Source of the DNA: Bubalus kerabau
Taxonomy: Eukaryota; Chordata; Mammalia; Artiodactyla; Bovidae
Assembly: GCF_029407905.1 (NCBI RefSeq)
Contig: NC_073628.1
Span: 12,739,501-12,803,500 of the forward strand
Direction: 5' to 3'
Length of the DNA: 64,000 nucleotides
The translations under genes and the position numbers were made by a program. Shown in pieces: positions 1 through 12,480 of the stretch; position 1 is the first letter of the stretch, and each line of letters starts with the position of its first letter. Under the pieces are notes generated by a model. It had not been told where the DNA came from. It worked only from the letters and a program-made list of their open reading frames with translations, and did no database searches.

Positions 1-244
1 TGGGATTTCATTCTCCCACTAGCACCTCTCTCTCATCCTTCAAATAACACTGAACTGGTGTCTCAGAGACCTTGTATTAGATCCTCCAAAGACAAATCAA
101 AGGTGACACTAGAAGCAAAAAGACACCAAAGCTCAGGAAAATGCAACCTCAGATAATGTCTCGATTTCTGCACCCACTCTGCCATCTCCAGCATCATATC
201 TGGAATCATGTGAATCTAAAGAACTCCATAAGTCTCTAGACATA

Positions 245-480
245 AAACACTTTTCAAAATTCAGCTTTTAATTTATATAGGAGTATAGTTAATTTAGAGT
301 ATTGTATTAATATTAGTTGTATGGGAAATTAATTCCCTTATACATAGACATGTACCCATTCTTTCTTAGATTCTTTTCCCATACACGTTATTACAGACTA
401 TTGAGTGTAATTCCTGTGTTGTAAAGTAGGTCTTTGTTGATTATCTATTAAATAAAGTAGTATACATATATTAATCTCAA
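245..480 (-). mobile_element. Old artiodactyl L1 3'-end fragment
   Basis: The stretch reads like the 3' end of an older artiodactyl L1 on the minus strand: a T-rich start, then phrases about a tail joining 'tagttaatttagag' and 'gtaggtctttgttgattatc'. The same fragment is present at 40555-40800, so it predates the duplication. I assign it by recognising the phrase order, not by alignment. Confidence 0.6.
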
Positions 481-3400
481 ACTCTCAATTTATCCCTCTC
501 CCACCTTTCCACTTTGGTAACTGTAATTGTTGTATTGATGGAGGTAAGTGTCTATAGGCACTTTTTGGATCAGGGTCTGTGCTTGTGAGAGTGCAGTGGC
601 CAGGGAAAGCAAGCCTGAGAGAGACTCATTTGAGATGATGGTAAATGTTGAGAAGTACCTGGCCAAGCAAATGCTGGGAGAAAATCATTGTAGATGTGGG
701 AAGTAGCCCCTGCTAAGGATCAAGGTAACAAAGCTTAATAAATGGCTACCCTTCCACTGCCAATCTTCCTTTCATGCTTGGAACTTGGCCTACAGGTCAA
801 CCACCATGACCTCATCCCATGCTTCAGTTGTGAGTTAGCAGCAATGAAGCATGCCAGCCTTCCCAAGAAGTGAGAACCTGGGGCTAATACGAGGCTGAAT
901 ATGCTCTGGACTCAGGGACATGAACACAAACTGGTTATCCCCAGGAGCATCAGGTGCCAGAGGCACCACCAATGCCTCTATTTCCATGTACTTGTTCTCA
1001 GGAGTAGAAATGCCAAGGAACTGATAGAGCAAAGAAGCAAGTAATGACTCTTGTTTCATCTTGCCCTGTGTGATTCCCATCGCCCTTTGACCACACTACT
1101 GCCTGCCCAAAAACTTTTTCCTCTATTCCTTCTTCAAAGGTGGCTTGTGAATAACATCAGCACCTGACTTTTAAGCCTGGTGGATGGAACTCAACTCACA
1201 ATCAGCTGGGACCCAGAGATGTCCAGCCTTGTCCTGTGTTTCTGTCCTTTTACTCCAACCAGATTCATCAAGCGAAGTTCCAAAAAAACGTAAGTGTGAT
1301 TGTAACCCTCTCAAGGCCTTTGAATCTCCAAGGTCTATTTTGAGCATCAAAGAGGGAACACATCTGCTTCATTCAGGCTAGTCTTAGACCCTAGCCTCGG
1401 TCAGCCAGGGGTTCTCTGAAGAAACATAAGACACATATCTAAGTTTCCAGAAGGCTGAGAAAGGAATGCTTTTTGCTTGACTGCAGGTACATGTTATCCA
1501 GTCACCCAAGGTCTGTGTTGTGTGAATGAGGAGCAGGAGCTCTTTGGATTCTGAGTTGGGAGTGAGTCAGTCACCACCTGCATGACTGCCTCCTTGGGTC
1601 ACTACAGCTGGGGCTTCCCCACTGTGCCTGGAACCCAAAAGAAACAGCCCTGAATATTGCTTTCCTGCTGCTACATGGAGGCAGGTCTGCTGATAAAATT
1701 GGAACCAGACTTGAGCGGCAAAGGGAATGGAACTTCCACTCTGGTGCTTGCAGACATCTGAGAGCTACCCAGTAGTGGATGCAATCGAGCTTTCTCTCAT
1801 CTTTGCCTTCCTGGAAGTCTCCTAGCCTGGGAACCAGGATTCCTGGGTCCCAAGTCTTCACTAACTTACCTGCAGCCTTAAGGTGAGTCATACACCCCAT
1901 GGTTCAGTTTCCCACCTCTTGGATGAGGGAGACTGGACTTGCTCCAGAATATTTGTTCCAGACTGAGGCTCAGTGCCCATCAGTGGACAAGTGGCTCCGA
2001 GGTGGGTATTGCTGATGATGCTGAGGCTGCTTCTGGTGGGCAGGGGGCTGTAACTGTCTGGTGATGTTCATGGGTCCTGGGCTCAGGATTGCGAGTTGTA
2101 GACCAGTTGGCACACAGCCAACTGTGTGGAGTTGGAGGACTCCAACTTTAGAGGATTTTAGAGGCCTTGCCCACTGGAACTTACCATCATTTGGGTTATG
2201 AGGGATGAGATCGGGTAGTTATAAGTCAGAAGTTATCAATGAGGAAGCCTGTAGAATCCTCAGCAGAACCCAAATTAGGATAACTATTTATCTCTCCTAA
2301 AAAACACTGGGAACAAGATATGCCAGGACTCTTAGACAAATTTTGTAGCATTTTAAATACTATTTAAAGTAGGTCATCTTTTGGATGACCTGCCATTTGC
2401 TCTCTGGCTTGGGATGATACTCACAGTTAGAGTGGAACCCAAGGCTCCTGGGGGAGGCTGTCCCTCTCCCTGTGACTCATTAACAGTGAGTACAGATCTA
2501 TCCCCTCCACATCTGGAGCAGAAATTAAAGCAGGAAGGATACAACCTCCAAGTTTAACAGGAAGACTCAGATAGGTCTGGCCCTCAGGTAGGCACTATTC
2601 TTTCCCTAGTGGTTCTTCCTTCCCTCCTGGGTTCTGTGCAAGCCGCCCACCTCCTGGTTATTGGGTTGTGAATTCCTCCTCCCTTCTCTTGCAAATATCC
2701 ATGCAGTCTCACTTGTGGATTCCTCTCTACCCAGGCCTTATCCCTCACCTGCAGATGGCAATAAAGAAGGGAAAACCAAGTAGGGGTCTGCCCAGATCAT
2801 TCTTTCTAAACATGCATTCCTTCCCCTCACAGGCCCTGTCCTGAATCATCTAGATCTCCAATTAGATGACTCAGTAGCTTAGCAGGGGAGTTGAGATGCA
2901 GTTAGGGTTGGAGGTAATGTTGTCAGGTATGGAGGGGGGGGGTGGTTTTCAGATGGCAGGAGAAGAGTTGGAGTAAGGAGCGTGTGGTCCTCCAAACACT
3001 CACTCATCAGGGACATGCCTGAATCTGCTATCCTGGTCCCATCTGGGTATCACTAAGAGAATCTTCATTCTATAAACTTCTTACTACAAAACGATTTCGA
3101 ACATAACAAATATAAGAAAGAAGAGGGTCATGAACCCTATATTTCATCATTCAGCATCAATAACTACAAAACTAACCTCTTAGTCCCACAGGTTGTCATA
3201 GACCGCAGACTATGCAACATCAAGGTGGTGGACAATTGAGTTCCCGGTTAAGACATTCTTGACTTGCCTCAGGTCTTTCTCTTCTTGCTATGTTCTCATT
3301 TTTTGTGGGGGAAGGGAAGGAGGAAGAGGGAAAATAAGAGAGAAAAAGAGGGAGAGGCTAATCCCATCATGAGGGGCCACTATCAAAACCCCATGTCAAC

Positions 3401-3860
3401 TTGCGTACCTCTCAAAGGCCCTACTTCCTAACACCATCACATTGGGAGTCAAGGGTGGACACAATTTAATCCATAGCAGCTATGCAGTTTTGCTTTTAAA
3501 TCAAGACAGACCATCATTTTCTTCTGTCTTTTACTCCTTATTCATTTTTCCTGAAGTGTTTTAGGGACAAGATGAACACCACAAAATATACATAATGAGT
3601 GGGGTAAAATGATAGGATGTGAAAAAAATGCTCATGTGTTCCCAATAAAATTAACATCTAATATCCAGTCCATGTACAAATTTCCCTGATTCTCAAAAAG
3701 CAGTTTTCAGAGTTTATTGAAAGAATGTAGTCATATGTTGCATTTGGTTGTTCTCCTTTAAGACTAAATAGCTGTCCCTCTCCCAATTTTAATGTAATTT
3801 ATTTGTTCTGAAACTGGGCAGAAGCAGGGTGGTTTGTCTAACAGAATGTCCCACTATTGG
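480..3860. other. 5' flank of PAG copy A, no recognised gene
   Basis: I recognise no exon or young repeat in this 3.4 kb. It holds a short G tract near 2933-2942. An antisense open frame at 835-1080 and another at 1571-1900 have counterparts in copy B. The first is disrupted there and the second has no known domain, so I do not call them genes. Confidence 0.5.
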
Positions 3861-4075
3861 GTTTAGAGCAGGAGTCCACAATACCAGCACAGTGAGTGGT
3901 TTAGTGCAGGAGTCCACAGTACCAGCACAGTGGGTCAGGACAAGTACCAGTCCAGTCCTTGGTCTATTAGGAACCAGACCTCCACAGCAGTAGGTGAGCT
4001 GCAGGCCAGTGAGTGAGGCTTCATCTGTATTATAGCTGCTCTCCATCATTCTTTCATCACCCCCAGAAGGGACAG
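3860..4075 (+). repeat. Ancient mammalian repeat, hAT-transposon-like, with a 38-bp tandem duplication
   Basis: The run including 'taggaaccagacctccacag' and 'gaggcttcatctgtatta' matches a widespread old mammalian interspersed repeat that I remember as DNA-transposon (hAT-like) derived; I cannot name the subfamily. Copy B has it at 44055-44225. In copy A a 38-bp unit starting at 3861 is repeated at 3899 with a few mismatches. Copy B has one unit. Confidence 0.5.
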
Positions 4076-4249
4076 TCTAGCTTGTTTTCCTGGAACTGTT
4101 TGTAGTTACATAACCTATGCTTAATAGAAACAAAAATAGCATAAATATTGATGACTTTTTTCCTTTCTCAGTGCTCAGAATAATGAGTTGGTGCCCTAGC
4201 AATCTATCACAGTGACAAATCAGATGTTGCCTATTAACATTTGGACACA

Positions 4250-4495
4250 TTCGGCCAGCTTAAAATTGAATATTAAAAGACTAAGATCATGGGATCCAGC
4301 CCCATCCTTCATGGAAAATAGAAGGAAAAAAGTTGGAAGTAGTGACAGATTTCTTCATCTTAACCTCTAAAACCACTGTGGATGGTGCCTGCAGCCATGA
4401 AATCAGAGGACATTTGCTTCTTGGCAGGAAAGCTATGACAAACATAAACAGTGTGTTGAAAAGCAGAAACATCATTCTGTCCAACAAACTGGTAG
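4250..4495 (+). mobile_element. Ancient BovB (RTE LINE) fragment
   Basis: A decayed, internal BovB piece in plus orientation. It keeps recognisable phrases from the C-terminal part of the BovB reading frame, such as 'gatggtgcctgcagccatga' followed by 'cttcttggcaggaaagctat'. There is no CAGTTCAG tail. The same piece lies at 44403-44655 in copy B, so it was present before the duplication. Confidence 0.75.
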
Positions 4496-5208
4496 ATCCT
4501 TTTCATTTGGATTCCAAACTTTCTGTCCAGTCCCCATTGGGCTTTGAAGTGCCCTGGCTTTCTGGTCCTTCACGATTCTCAAGATTATTTTGTGCATTTC
4601 TTTACTCAGTCCTGAAATCAGCCATCTCTTTAAGAATCCATGCATCATCTAATGGGAAACATATTTAGAAGCTACTTGTTCGACCTCAGAATTGCCACTG
4701 TTATCAAGCTGTCATTGCTTGTAGGCTTTCCATTGATCAGAGTAGGAAGTACAGATTTTCCTTAAAAAATAAAATAAAAATAAATATAATTAGTTGGTAC
4801 AAACTTATGCTTTCAGTTCAAGATGTAAGACAGCAGGGTTTTAATTAAACTTCTTTATGTTATGTGTGAACCTCTTTTTCTAGCCACTGAAAGGCTTACT
4901 TCAGAACATTAGTATTAATTATTGTTTTGCTTTTACCTGTTAACATGCATATGATTCTGTCATAATAACAGAAGTTATGAGGAACAATAAGTTGTTGAAT
5001 ATAGTTTCAGATTTCTTTCCTGTTTTCCTTTTGATTTTCTTTGGTTTTGTTTTGGATGGGCAGCATTTTTGTTTTTCCTTAGAAGATATTCCATTCTGAA
5101 TGCAGTCATAATTTTGAATTTTAAAGCCACTTAAGTAATGTGTTGTTATGGGCAGCTAGTCACCAACTTGATGCAATTAGAATTATCAGTCTCTTTCTTC
5201 TCAATTTG

Positions 5209-5585
5209 TTCAGTTCAGTTCAGTTCAGTCCTTTCAGTTATGTCCGTCTCTGTGCAATGCCATGGACTGCAGCATGCCAGGCTTCCCTAAGCATCACCGA
5301 CTCCTGAATCTTACTCAACCTCATGTCCATCGACTTGGTGATGCCATCAAACCATCTCATCCTGTCTTCCCCTTCTCTTCCTGCCTTCAATGTTTCCTAC
5401 ATCGGGGTCTTTTCCAATAAGTCAGTTCTTCCCATCAGGTGGGGAAATAATTTGAGCTTCAGCTTCAGCATAGTCCTCCCAGTGAATACTCAAAACTGAT
5501 TTTTTTTTAGGATGGACTGGTTTGATCTCCTGCAGTCCAAGGGACTCTCAAGAGTCTTCTTTAACACCATAGTTCAAAAGGCATA
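5209..5585 (-). mobile_element. 5'-truncated BovB fragment
   Basis: Begins with the inverted BovB tail (TTCAGTTCAGTTCAG) and continues through the typical 3' region to 'atagttcaaaaggc', so the element is on the minus strand and 5'-truncated. Copy B has the same insertion at 48979-49193 but is cut off partway through, so copy B has lost sequence there. Confidence 0.85.
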
Positions 5586-6399
5586 TATGTGTATCCTTTG
5601 TCAGTGACGTCATATTCCCCCTGTTGGGATTTAACCATGAGAACTGAATTTAAACAACATGCAAAAATGAGGATTAAGTCACAGTGCCCCATCTAAACAC
5701 ACCTGGCAACAGGAGAGGCTCCTGTTGTATTCAAGGGACAGGCATGGATAGACCTCATGCAGGAATAGGCCCTGGGAGTCCTGGATGACTTATTAAACAC
5801 GACTGTCTTTACTTTGGCTGCCACAGTTGTTTTGTCTTCTTTGATTGGGAAGACATTTCAAAATTATTTTTTTGTATGTTTGATTTGGCAGACAAAATTT
5901 TTCATGACATAGACCCTATGGGGAAATTATATCAGAAATATATCCATTTGTCTTCAGCAGTTAAATTTCGTTGGTTTGTATGTCCCTGATGATCTTTCTT
6001 TATAAATAGAAAGGAAACACACATGTTCAGTATGCATTCAGTCTCTTTTTATATCAACTGACATGAATTAAATTCCTCTCTGCCCCCACTGCACTCCCAA
6101 TTCTAGGCGAGAAATAAAAACCTGCAGAGACTGAAGGCTGATTCTAGCACATTGCTGAGGAGATTTCATTCGCACTGTTTTTTGTGAAAAAAATTAGTTG
6201 CTAACATTAAAATCAGTAGATTGTACATAAATATCCAAACTTCCGATTCTCTTGAAAACATGGCCAACTGGCCTGCTTTCCAGCATGGGTGAAGTGGAGG
6301 AAAGGCTGCTCCCAGTGGTAAGGCCTGTGTGGCCCAGGGTTCAACATGGCCACCTAGTCCTAGTATCATATCCTCTGCCTCCTGGGGCCATGATTTTGT

Positions 6400-6660
6400 T
6401 ATAACTAGACTGCTAGCTCTCTTAAGATAAAGACTTCTTTTGTCTTGATCAACTTTGACTTTGAAGCCTGTAACCCAGAGCCTAGCACACAGTTCTTCCT
6501 TGTACAGTTGTTGGATGCTATATAATACCATTTGGACGCATATGACATTTCTTCCAATACTGAAACCATGCAATTGAAGTACTTCTTTGCCCTAAATCTT
6601 TGTTGCAGACTGGCATCATAGATGTCCCTGATGTCTGCCATTAGACCCACTACCTAAAGC
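6400..6660 (-). repeat. Probable L2/MIR-class old repeat
   Basis: On the minus strand the text resembles the L2/MIR style 'tgtgctaggctctggg ... caagacaaaa ... agagagct'. It recurs in copy B (about 49570-49825). This probably explains the antisense open frame here, which I do not call as a gene. Confidence 0.4.
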
Positions 6661-7070
6661 CCATTGTATGTCCCTGGGCTGTCCCTGAAGACTTCACTTT
6701 ATCATTTGACAACTTATCCTCCTAGCAATCTCCTCTCCAATGAAGACAGCAATGCATATCTCATGAAGTGGCTAGGAAGATGAAAACACGAATGTTGAGC
6801 CTGGCCCTTAGTGTCCATTTTTATGATGCTCTTAGCAGGTTTTTTCTCCAAGTAAGCAAGGTTCTCCATCTTCTTAGATGTCCATGCACATCAGTTTGAC
6901 TTTCCAGCCAAGCTTCCAGGAAGAGATTACAGTTCAATTATCTGCATTGTGTGAAGGTTCAAAGTCCACTTGCCAAGGACACTAATGAAGGTAAAGATTT
7001 TATCGAGACATTTTTTATTTTTTCAGACCTATTAGCGGCCAAAAGGGATAAACTAGGGCATGTCAGAACA

Positions 7071-7077
7071 TATATAA
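7071..7077 (+). promoter_or_regulatory. TATA box of PAG copy A
   Basis: TATATAA lies 73 bp upstream of the PAG copy A start codon (7150), with a short leader that is conserved in copy B (TATATAA at 50247). Spacing fits a transcription start around 7100. Identification rests on sequence, position and conservation between the copies. Confidence 0.75.
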
Positions 7078-7939
7078 CTAGCAGCTCCTGGTCACCACTA
7101 CATGCTAAGAACCAGGAGTTCCCTGAATACTTGGATCCAGGAAAGAAGCATGAAGTGGCTTTTGCTCCTCAACCTGGTGGCCTTCTCAGATTGCAGAGTC
7201 ATGTAAGTATGGAGACTGTAAGCCACATCATCTTCCTTTCTGTGATTTTTCTTTTCATCCGATTATTCTTCTACTTATCAGGTTTAGAACAGAATGGAAT
7301 ATTTCCCTGACAATCTTAAAGTTCAACCCTTATTTATTGATAAGTACCTTGTTATAGGAACTGTGGGACCTAAGGTTCTTGGTGTAGATTTTCATAGTTG
7401 CACAACTCTGGGGTCCAGTCATGTCATGATCTATTGAAATTGGAAATCCTTGCAATTGTTCAGTGCACAGTCAATGCAGATGTAGGTGTGGTCCTGTGGA
7501 ATAGCACTTTTCTACCTTTTATTTAGCATGTCCTCTTTGTTCCCTCTCTACTTCAGTGTGTATATGTCTATGTCTGCATCTCAGTATCACTATCATTTAT
7601 CTCTCCAACCCTTTGGAAGTCTCTGTGAGTGTGTTTCTCTCTGTGGTACTTTCTTTTAACTTTTCTCTTAATTTTCTACATTTCCTGAACTGGCTCCCTA
7701 TCTCCTGGATTCTTCTTTCAACTCTCTCTTCTCTTTCAACTTGGACAAAGATTGGGAGAACTACTTATACAGTGTTTTATATCTGACAAGCAGTGTGACC
7801 ACAGCCAACTCAGAAACTTCTTGCATTTCAAATTCTCCCTTGTAAAATAGGATAGGAATTCCCCTTCTACCTCCATCCCTGAGCTTCTATGAGAAGGATA
7901 CAGTGGGGTGGCAACAGCAATGCTAATGGCTGTCATTGT

Positions 7940-8100
7940 TGAGACTTCCTATTTATCAGGTACCTTATACCCATCACTTCACTTATCCCCAAGATATCCT
8001 TTTTGGAGGGTTTGTATCATTACATTCCACCATTTTACTGAAGGGAAGACTGAGACCCCGCATTGTCATATGGCTTACCTAACATTACAGAATAGAAGCT
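7940..8100 (-). repeat. MIR element in PAG copy A intron 1
   Basis: Antisense MIR core: 'ttcacttatccccaagatat', then 'accattttactgaagggaag' and 'actgagacc'. The counterpart in copy B is split by the L1 at 51133-59549 (the right part is at 59550-59710). The uninterrupted L1 target is 7941-7954. Confidence 0.7.
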
Positions 8101-8696
8101 TTATTCAAACCTATGTCTTTGCCATGGAATATGCATAAAATTCTTACTATAAGATGACTCATAAAAATGATTAGAAAATACACAGTGCCGTTACAATGAC
8201 AGTTATACCTTAACACTGACAGCTAAATGGAGCATCTTCTTTGTTTTCTTTGTCAAATGTTCAGTGAAAGAATACCTCTAAGGCAAGTGAAGATCATGAG
8301 AAATACCTTCAGTGAAAAAAACATTTTCACTGAACAATTTCCTCAGGGAACATGCTTACAGACTATCTCAGATTTCTTCTCGTGGCTCAAATATAACTAT
8401 TCACCCCCTGAGGAACATCATGGATGTGAGTGTTTTGGGAGGATGGTGCTCCACAGCTTCCCTGGTGCTCTAGCCTAACACTGGGGCCCATTTGGAAATG
8501 CCACGTGGGATGTTGGGGCTGGGGCTCCTGCAAGAGGCAGAAACACTGGGCCAAAGGAACCCCACTCAGAGGAGAAGGCACTATCATCTTCAACTCTTGT
8601 CTTGGTGACTCGGCCAAGAAATTACCAGGTGGAAGGTAAACATCCATTTCTGTGTCAAAGATGTGTCATTAGTTTGAGGTAGATTGTTCCTTCTGA

Positions 8697-8977
8697 GAAG
8701 AAGGCAATGACAACCCGCTACAGTAGTCTTACCTGGAAATACCCCAAAACAGAGAGGCCTGGTAGGCTGCAGTCCATGAGGTGGCTAAGAGTTGGACATG
8801 ACTACGCGACTTCACTTTCACTTTTCACTTTCCTGAATTGGAGAAGGAAATGGCAACCCACTCTAGTGTTCTTGCCTGGTGAATTCCAGGGACGGTGGAG
8901 CCTGGTGGGCTGCTGTCTATAGGGTTGCACAGAATCAGACATGACTGAAGCAACTTAGCAGCAGCAGCAGCAGCAGC
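8697..8977 (+). mobile_element. Bov-A2 SINE insertion in intron 2 of PAG copy A
   Basis: A dimeric BovA-type SINE: two related units, with 'ggagaaggaaatggcaaccc' in the second, ending in an (AGC)n tail. It is flanked by an exact 9-bp duplication TCCTTCTGA at 8688-8696 and 8978-8986. Copy B has one unbroken TCCTTCTGA at 60295-60303 with the same neighbouring sequence, so this SINE arrived after the duplication. Confidence 0.93.
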
Positions 8978-9400
8978 TCCTTCTGAACTAAGGGAGTCAA
9001 CTAGTTATAGATGAAGAGTGATCTCTGATCAGGCTGTAGAACCAACTGCAAAGCAATTGTGAATAACCAGGCAGAAGATTTCCGTTCCCACAGATGCAAG
9101 CACCACAGCAGTAAAAAGTTACTAAACCCGTAATCCATGTAAGGCCATCAGAATCTAACACAGTGCTTACTGTTTTTAGATTAGAAAAAGGGCTTATTTT
9201 GTTTCAAGAATGCTCATGTCAGCCTGAGAGATAGGCAAAGTGTAAATACATGTCAAATGAAAGGGTCACTAGTGTGGTGTTCATTGGATGTGGTCTGAGT
9301 TTAGAGGGAGTGGCTGAGGTTGATCAAGAAAGGCCTCCTGGAGAAGGGGGTGCTAAGGCTGGGTTTGACGAGACTACAGTGTTTCTCAAATGAAGGCACC

Positions 9401-9538
9401 AGGACTTCCCTGGGTGTCCAATGTTCCTGGAGGCCCAGTGATTATGCCTCTGCACTTCCAATGCAGGAGGTACCACTTCAACGCCTGGTCATAGAATCAA
9501 TATCCTGCATACAATGTAGCACAGGAAAAAAAAAAAAA
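9401..9538 (+). mobile_element. CHR SINE in intron 2 of PAG copy A
   Basis: Starts 'aggacttccctgggtgtcca', continues through 'tgcctctgcacttccaatgc' and ends in a poly(A) run at 9525-9538. This is the tRNA-derived CHR SINE of cetartiodactyls. The same element is in copy B (60719-60850), so it predates the duplication. Confidence 0.8.
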
Positions 9539-10324
9539 TCAAATGCAAGCACCTCTGTGATCAAAGGCTGTGAGCCTCACAGTGGTTGGAAAGTGATCTC
9601 AAGAGATACATGACACCCATAGGGAGCTATTAGTGTGGGAAGAGAGGGTAGCCAGTTCTGCACCAACCCACTCCCTCTTTCTCCCTGCAGATGCTCTATG
9701 TAGGTAACATCACCACTGGAACACCCCCTCAGGATTCCAGGTTACCTTTGACACAGGTTCATCTGACTTGTGGGTGCCCACCCTCTTTTGCCCCAGTCCA
9801 GCCTGTTATGAGAATAGACACCCTCTACCCAGACCATCCTTCACTTGCCCTGCTGCCCTGTTTCCACCCTTGGCACATGATGACACTCTTGTGTCTGCAG
9901 CTAGACAAGTTAGGTTCAGTCATTACAAGTCTTCCACCTTCCAGCCTACCCAAAAGACCTTCAGGATTGCCTATGGATCTGGGACCATGAAGGGATTTCT
10001 TGTTTATGACACCGTTCCGGTAACATGTAAAGAGAAGCTGAGTCAGGACTGGCGTTGGGGTGACCCCTTCTTGTAAAATGGATGCAGGACCATCTGGAAG
10101 GACTCTTCCTAGGCTAACTCCCATAGACATTGCCCATCTTACCCACAGTATACTGTTCCTGGGGAAGCAATGCCGTGGTGACACATGAGCAAACGGATTA
10201 GCTAACCCAGATAGTGGCTTGAGGTGTGAACTTGCAGCTACTCTGCCCATGAGCAGATCAAGGTTCATTTTGCTGGGAGTGAGAAGAGGGGAAAAAATCA
10301 CCCACTTTTATATTCACAGACTAT

Positions 10325-10475
10325 TCCAGGCACTTTCAGGTAATAATTGGTTTAATCCTGCAACTACCCCACACAGCAGGTGGGGGTTAGCTCATGAGAC
10401 ATATGAAGAAACTGAGGTGCAGACAGCAAGGGTTGCTGGGGTCACACATGTGGTAAACGGTGGAACTGGTTGACT
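10325..10475 (-). repeat. MIR element in PAG copy A intron 4
   Basis: Antisense MIR with 'atgaagaaactgaggtgcag' and 'gtcacacatgtggtaaacgg'. The matching element in copy B is at about 61635-61775. Confidence 0.75.
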
Positions 10476-12480
10476 GAAGTTGCTATAGGGTGTTTAGGGA
10501 CAGGATAAAACTGATCTGGGGACCCTGGGGGCAGTCAAAGTCTTCAGGTACCCATAGTGGGAAACTGGAGGCCAGAGAAATTAAAGGGCCTGATAAATGA
10601 GTTCTCACTCTACGGTGACTTTGAGAGTCTAATAAAATGTATGGCCTGCCTCCCCAAAGTGCTTGTGTAGTTCCCCTCTCTCTCTTTCTCTCTCATACAC
10701 ACTCACACAAATACACACATATCCCCAAAAGTGAATTTCCCAGACTGTATTTTCATAGATACCTGCAAGCAAGATTGTGTTTTTGGCTTCTGTCTTCCTG
10801 GACAGAGGCAGAATCCACAGTACCTTACAGAGAATTCAGTCCATTCTTGTCATTAGGTAATAGTGATTCCAGAGAAGACGACCTTGCTCTCGACTCATTT
10901 TGTCCACAAGGGGGCACCCACAACGGGTCGTGGCCTGACTCTTGGTTGCCCCACCTGGACAGAAGCCACAAGGCCAGTTTGATGCACTCAGGTGGTGTTT
11001 TTCAGAGGGGGAGATGTTTTAAAATTCACAGCTTCTCACAAATGGAACCCAAATTCCCCTCCCACGTTGGTCTAACCATCTGAGGTCCACCAAAGACACA
11101 GCCCAGCCTCATTTCTTCTCTGCGGATTTAATGGCAATAAAACTCCACTTCACTTATCTGTTAAGTGGGATCATTCTTCTCTCCCACAGATTGGGGACAT
11201 TGTAAGTACTGACCAGCTGTTCAGTCTAAGCGTTGTGGAATATGGGTGTGAGAGTGCACCTTTTGATGGCATCTTGGGCTTGAACTACCCCAACATATCC
11301 ATCTTTGGAGCTACCTCCATCTTTGCCAACCTGAAGAATCCAGGTGCCATTTCTGAGACTGTTTTTGCCTTCTCCTTGAGCAAGTAAGTCTGAGATGGAC
11401 GATCCCTTTCTCCAAATTAGCTGTAAGATGCTTTCAGTTGCACGAAAATTATAGAACACTTGATAAAGAAGAATCCTGAGAGATAATCTAAGCCAGGATA
11501 AATATACCCCAGGACTGTACCTGCCTTCACCCCTGGCTTGTATAAATAACCTTTTATTGGAACACAACCCTGCTTCTGGGCTCAAAACCAGTAATTTGTT
11601 CCGGGGGGGGGGGCGGTGAGTGAGGAGGAAGACTAATTGAAGGCAACAGGAAACAAATTGGAGGAAAAAGCAATATGATTTACTTATGAATTTGATCAGG
11701 AAGGAAGGAGAAGGATGGTGGATATCTTTCCTTCCTCATTAGCATTCCACTGGGAGCCCAGGACCAGCTACCCAATTTGCAGAAGCCAGTGAAACATGAA
11801 TGTGTGGAACACAAAATAAACATGTGGGACCCCTTGTTCAATAAATATTAGGTATTTCAAGACAGGGAGAACAGAGGTGGGGTCCCTTCTGAGTTGAGGT
11901 CCTTTGGACAGTAGAGGTCACAGGCCAATGGTGCCAACTCTGGGTGACCTGCACCCATACCCTTACAACTCCCATGCTTTGATTTTCCTGAAAAATGACA
12001 AGCTAGACAAGGAGAAAGCCATTATGCTTCAGCATGGTGTCCTCTGAGTGTGTCTGAGCACTCAGGTCGCAGAAGGTAGGGCATCTTCAGAAGATAGAGT
12101 GGGTGGCGCCCAGCCAGGTGACTCAGCTTCTAACCTCCTCTGTGCCACTCATTAGCCAGTAACTGACCTCAGTCTGGATCTCAATCGCTCCGAGACTCAA
12201 TTTCTGCATCTGTATGTGGGGACCTTATTAGGGCCTTGATGGGTGGACTAGCACAGCTCTCAGACAGTGCTGTTGTTACTGTCCTCCAAGGATCCCCCAC
12301 TCTCTTCTCCCTACACATGCAGGGTGAAAGGTAGTGTGGTGATGTTTGGTGGGGTGGATAAATCCTACTGCCAGGGAGCGCTCAACTGGGTACCATTGAT
12401 CCACGCCAGAGACTGGAGTTACACATGGCCAGGTAAGCCTCTCCCTCTGAGGGTCAGCCCAAATAATGCTCCAGCTACTG

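Noticed and set aside
835..1080. Antisense open frame of 81 codons upstream of PAG copy A
   Set aside because: The same region in copy B (about 41130-41390) is broken by indels and stops, no domain is recognisable, and no splice or promoter context supports a gene.
1571..1900. Antisense open frame with a counterpart at 41868-42149
   Set aside because: Similarity is explained by the segmental duplication; there is no known domain and the two frames differ by indels at the N-terminal side.
6166..6650. Antisense open frames, partly kept at 49238-49821
   Set aside because: The nucleotide text resembles an old L2/MIR-type repeat; conservation follows from the duplication.
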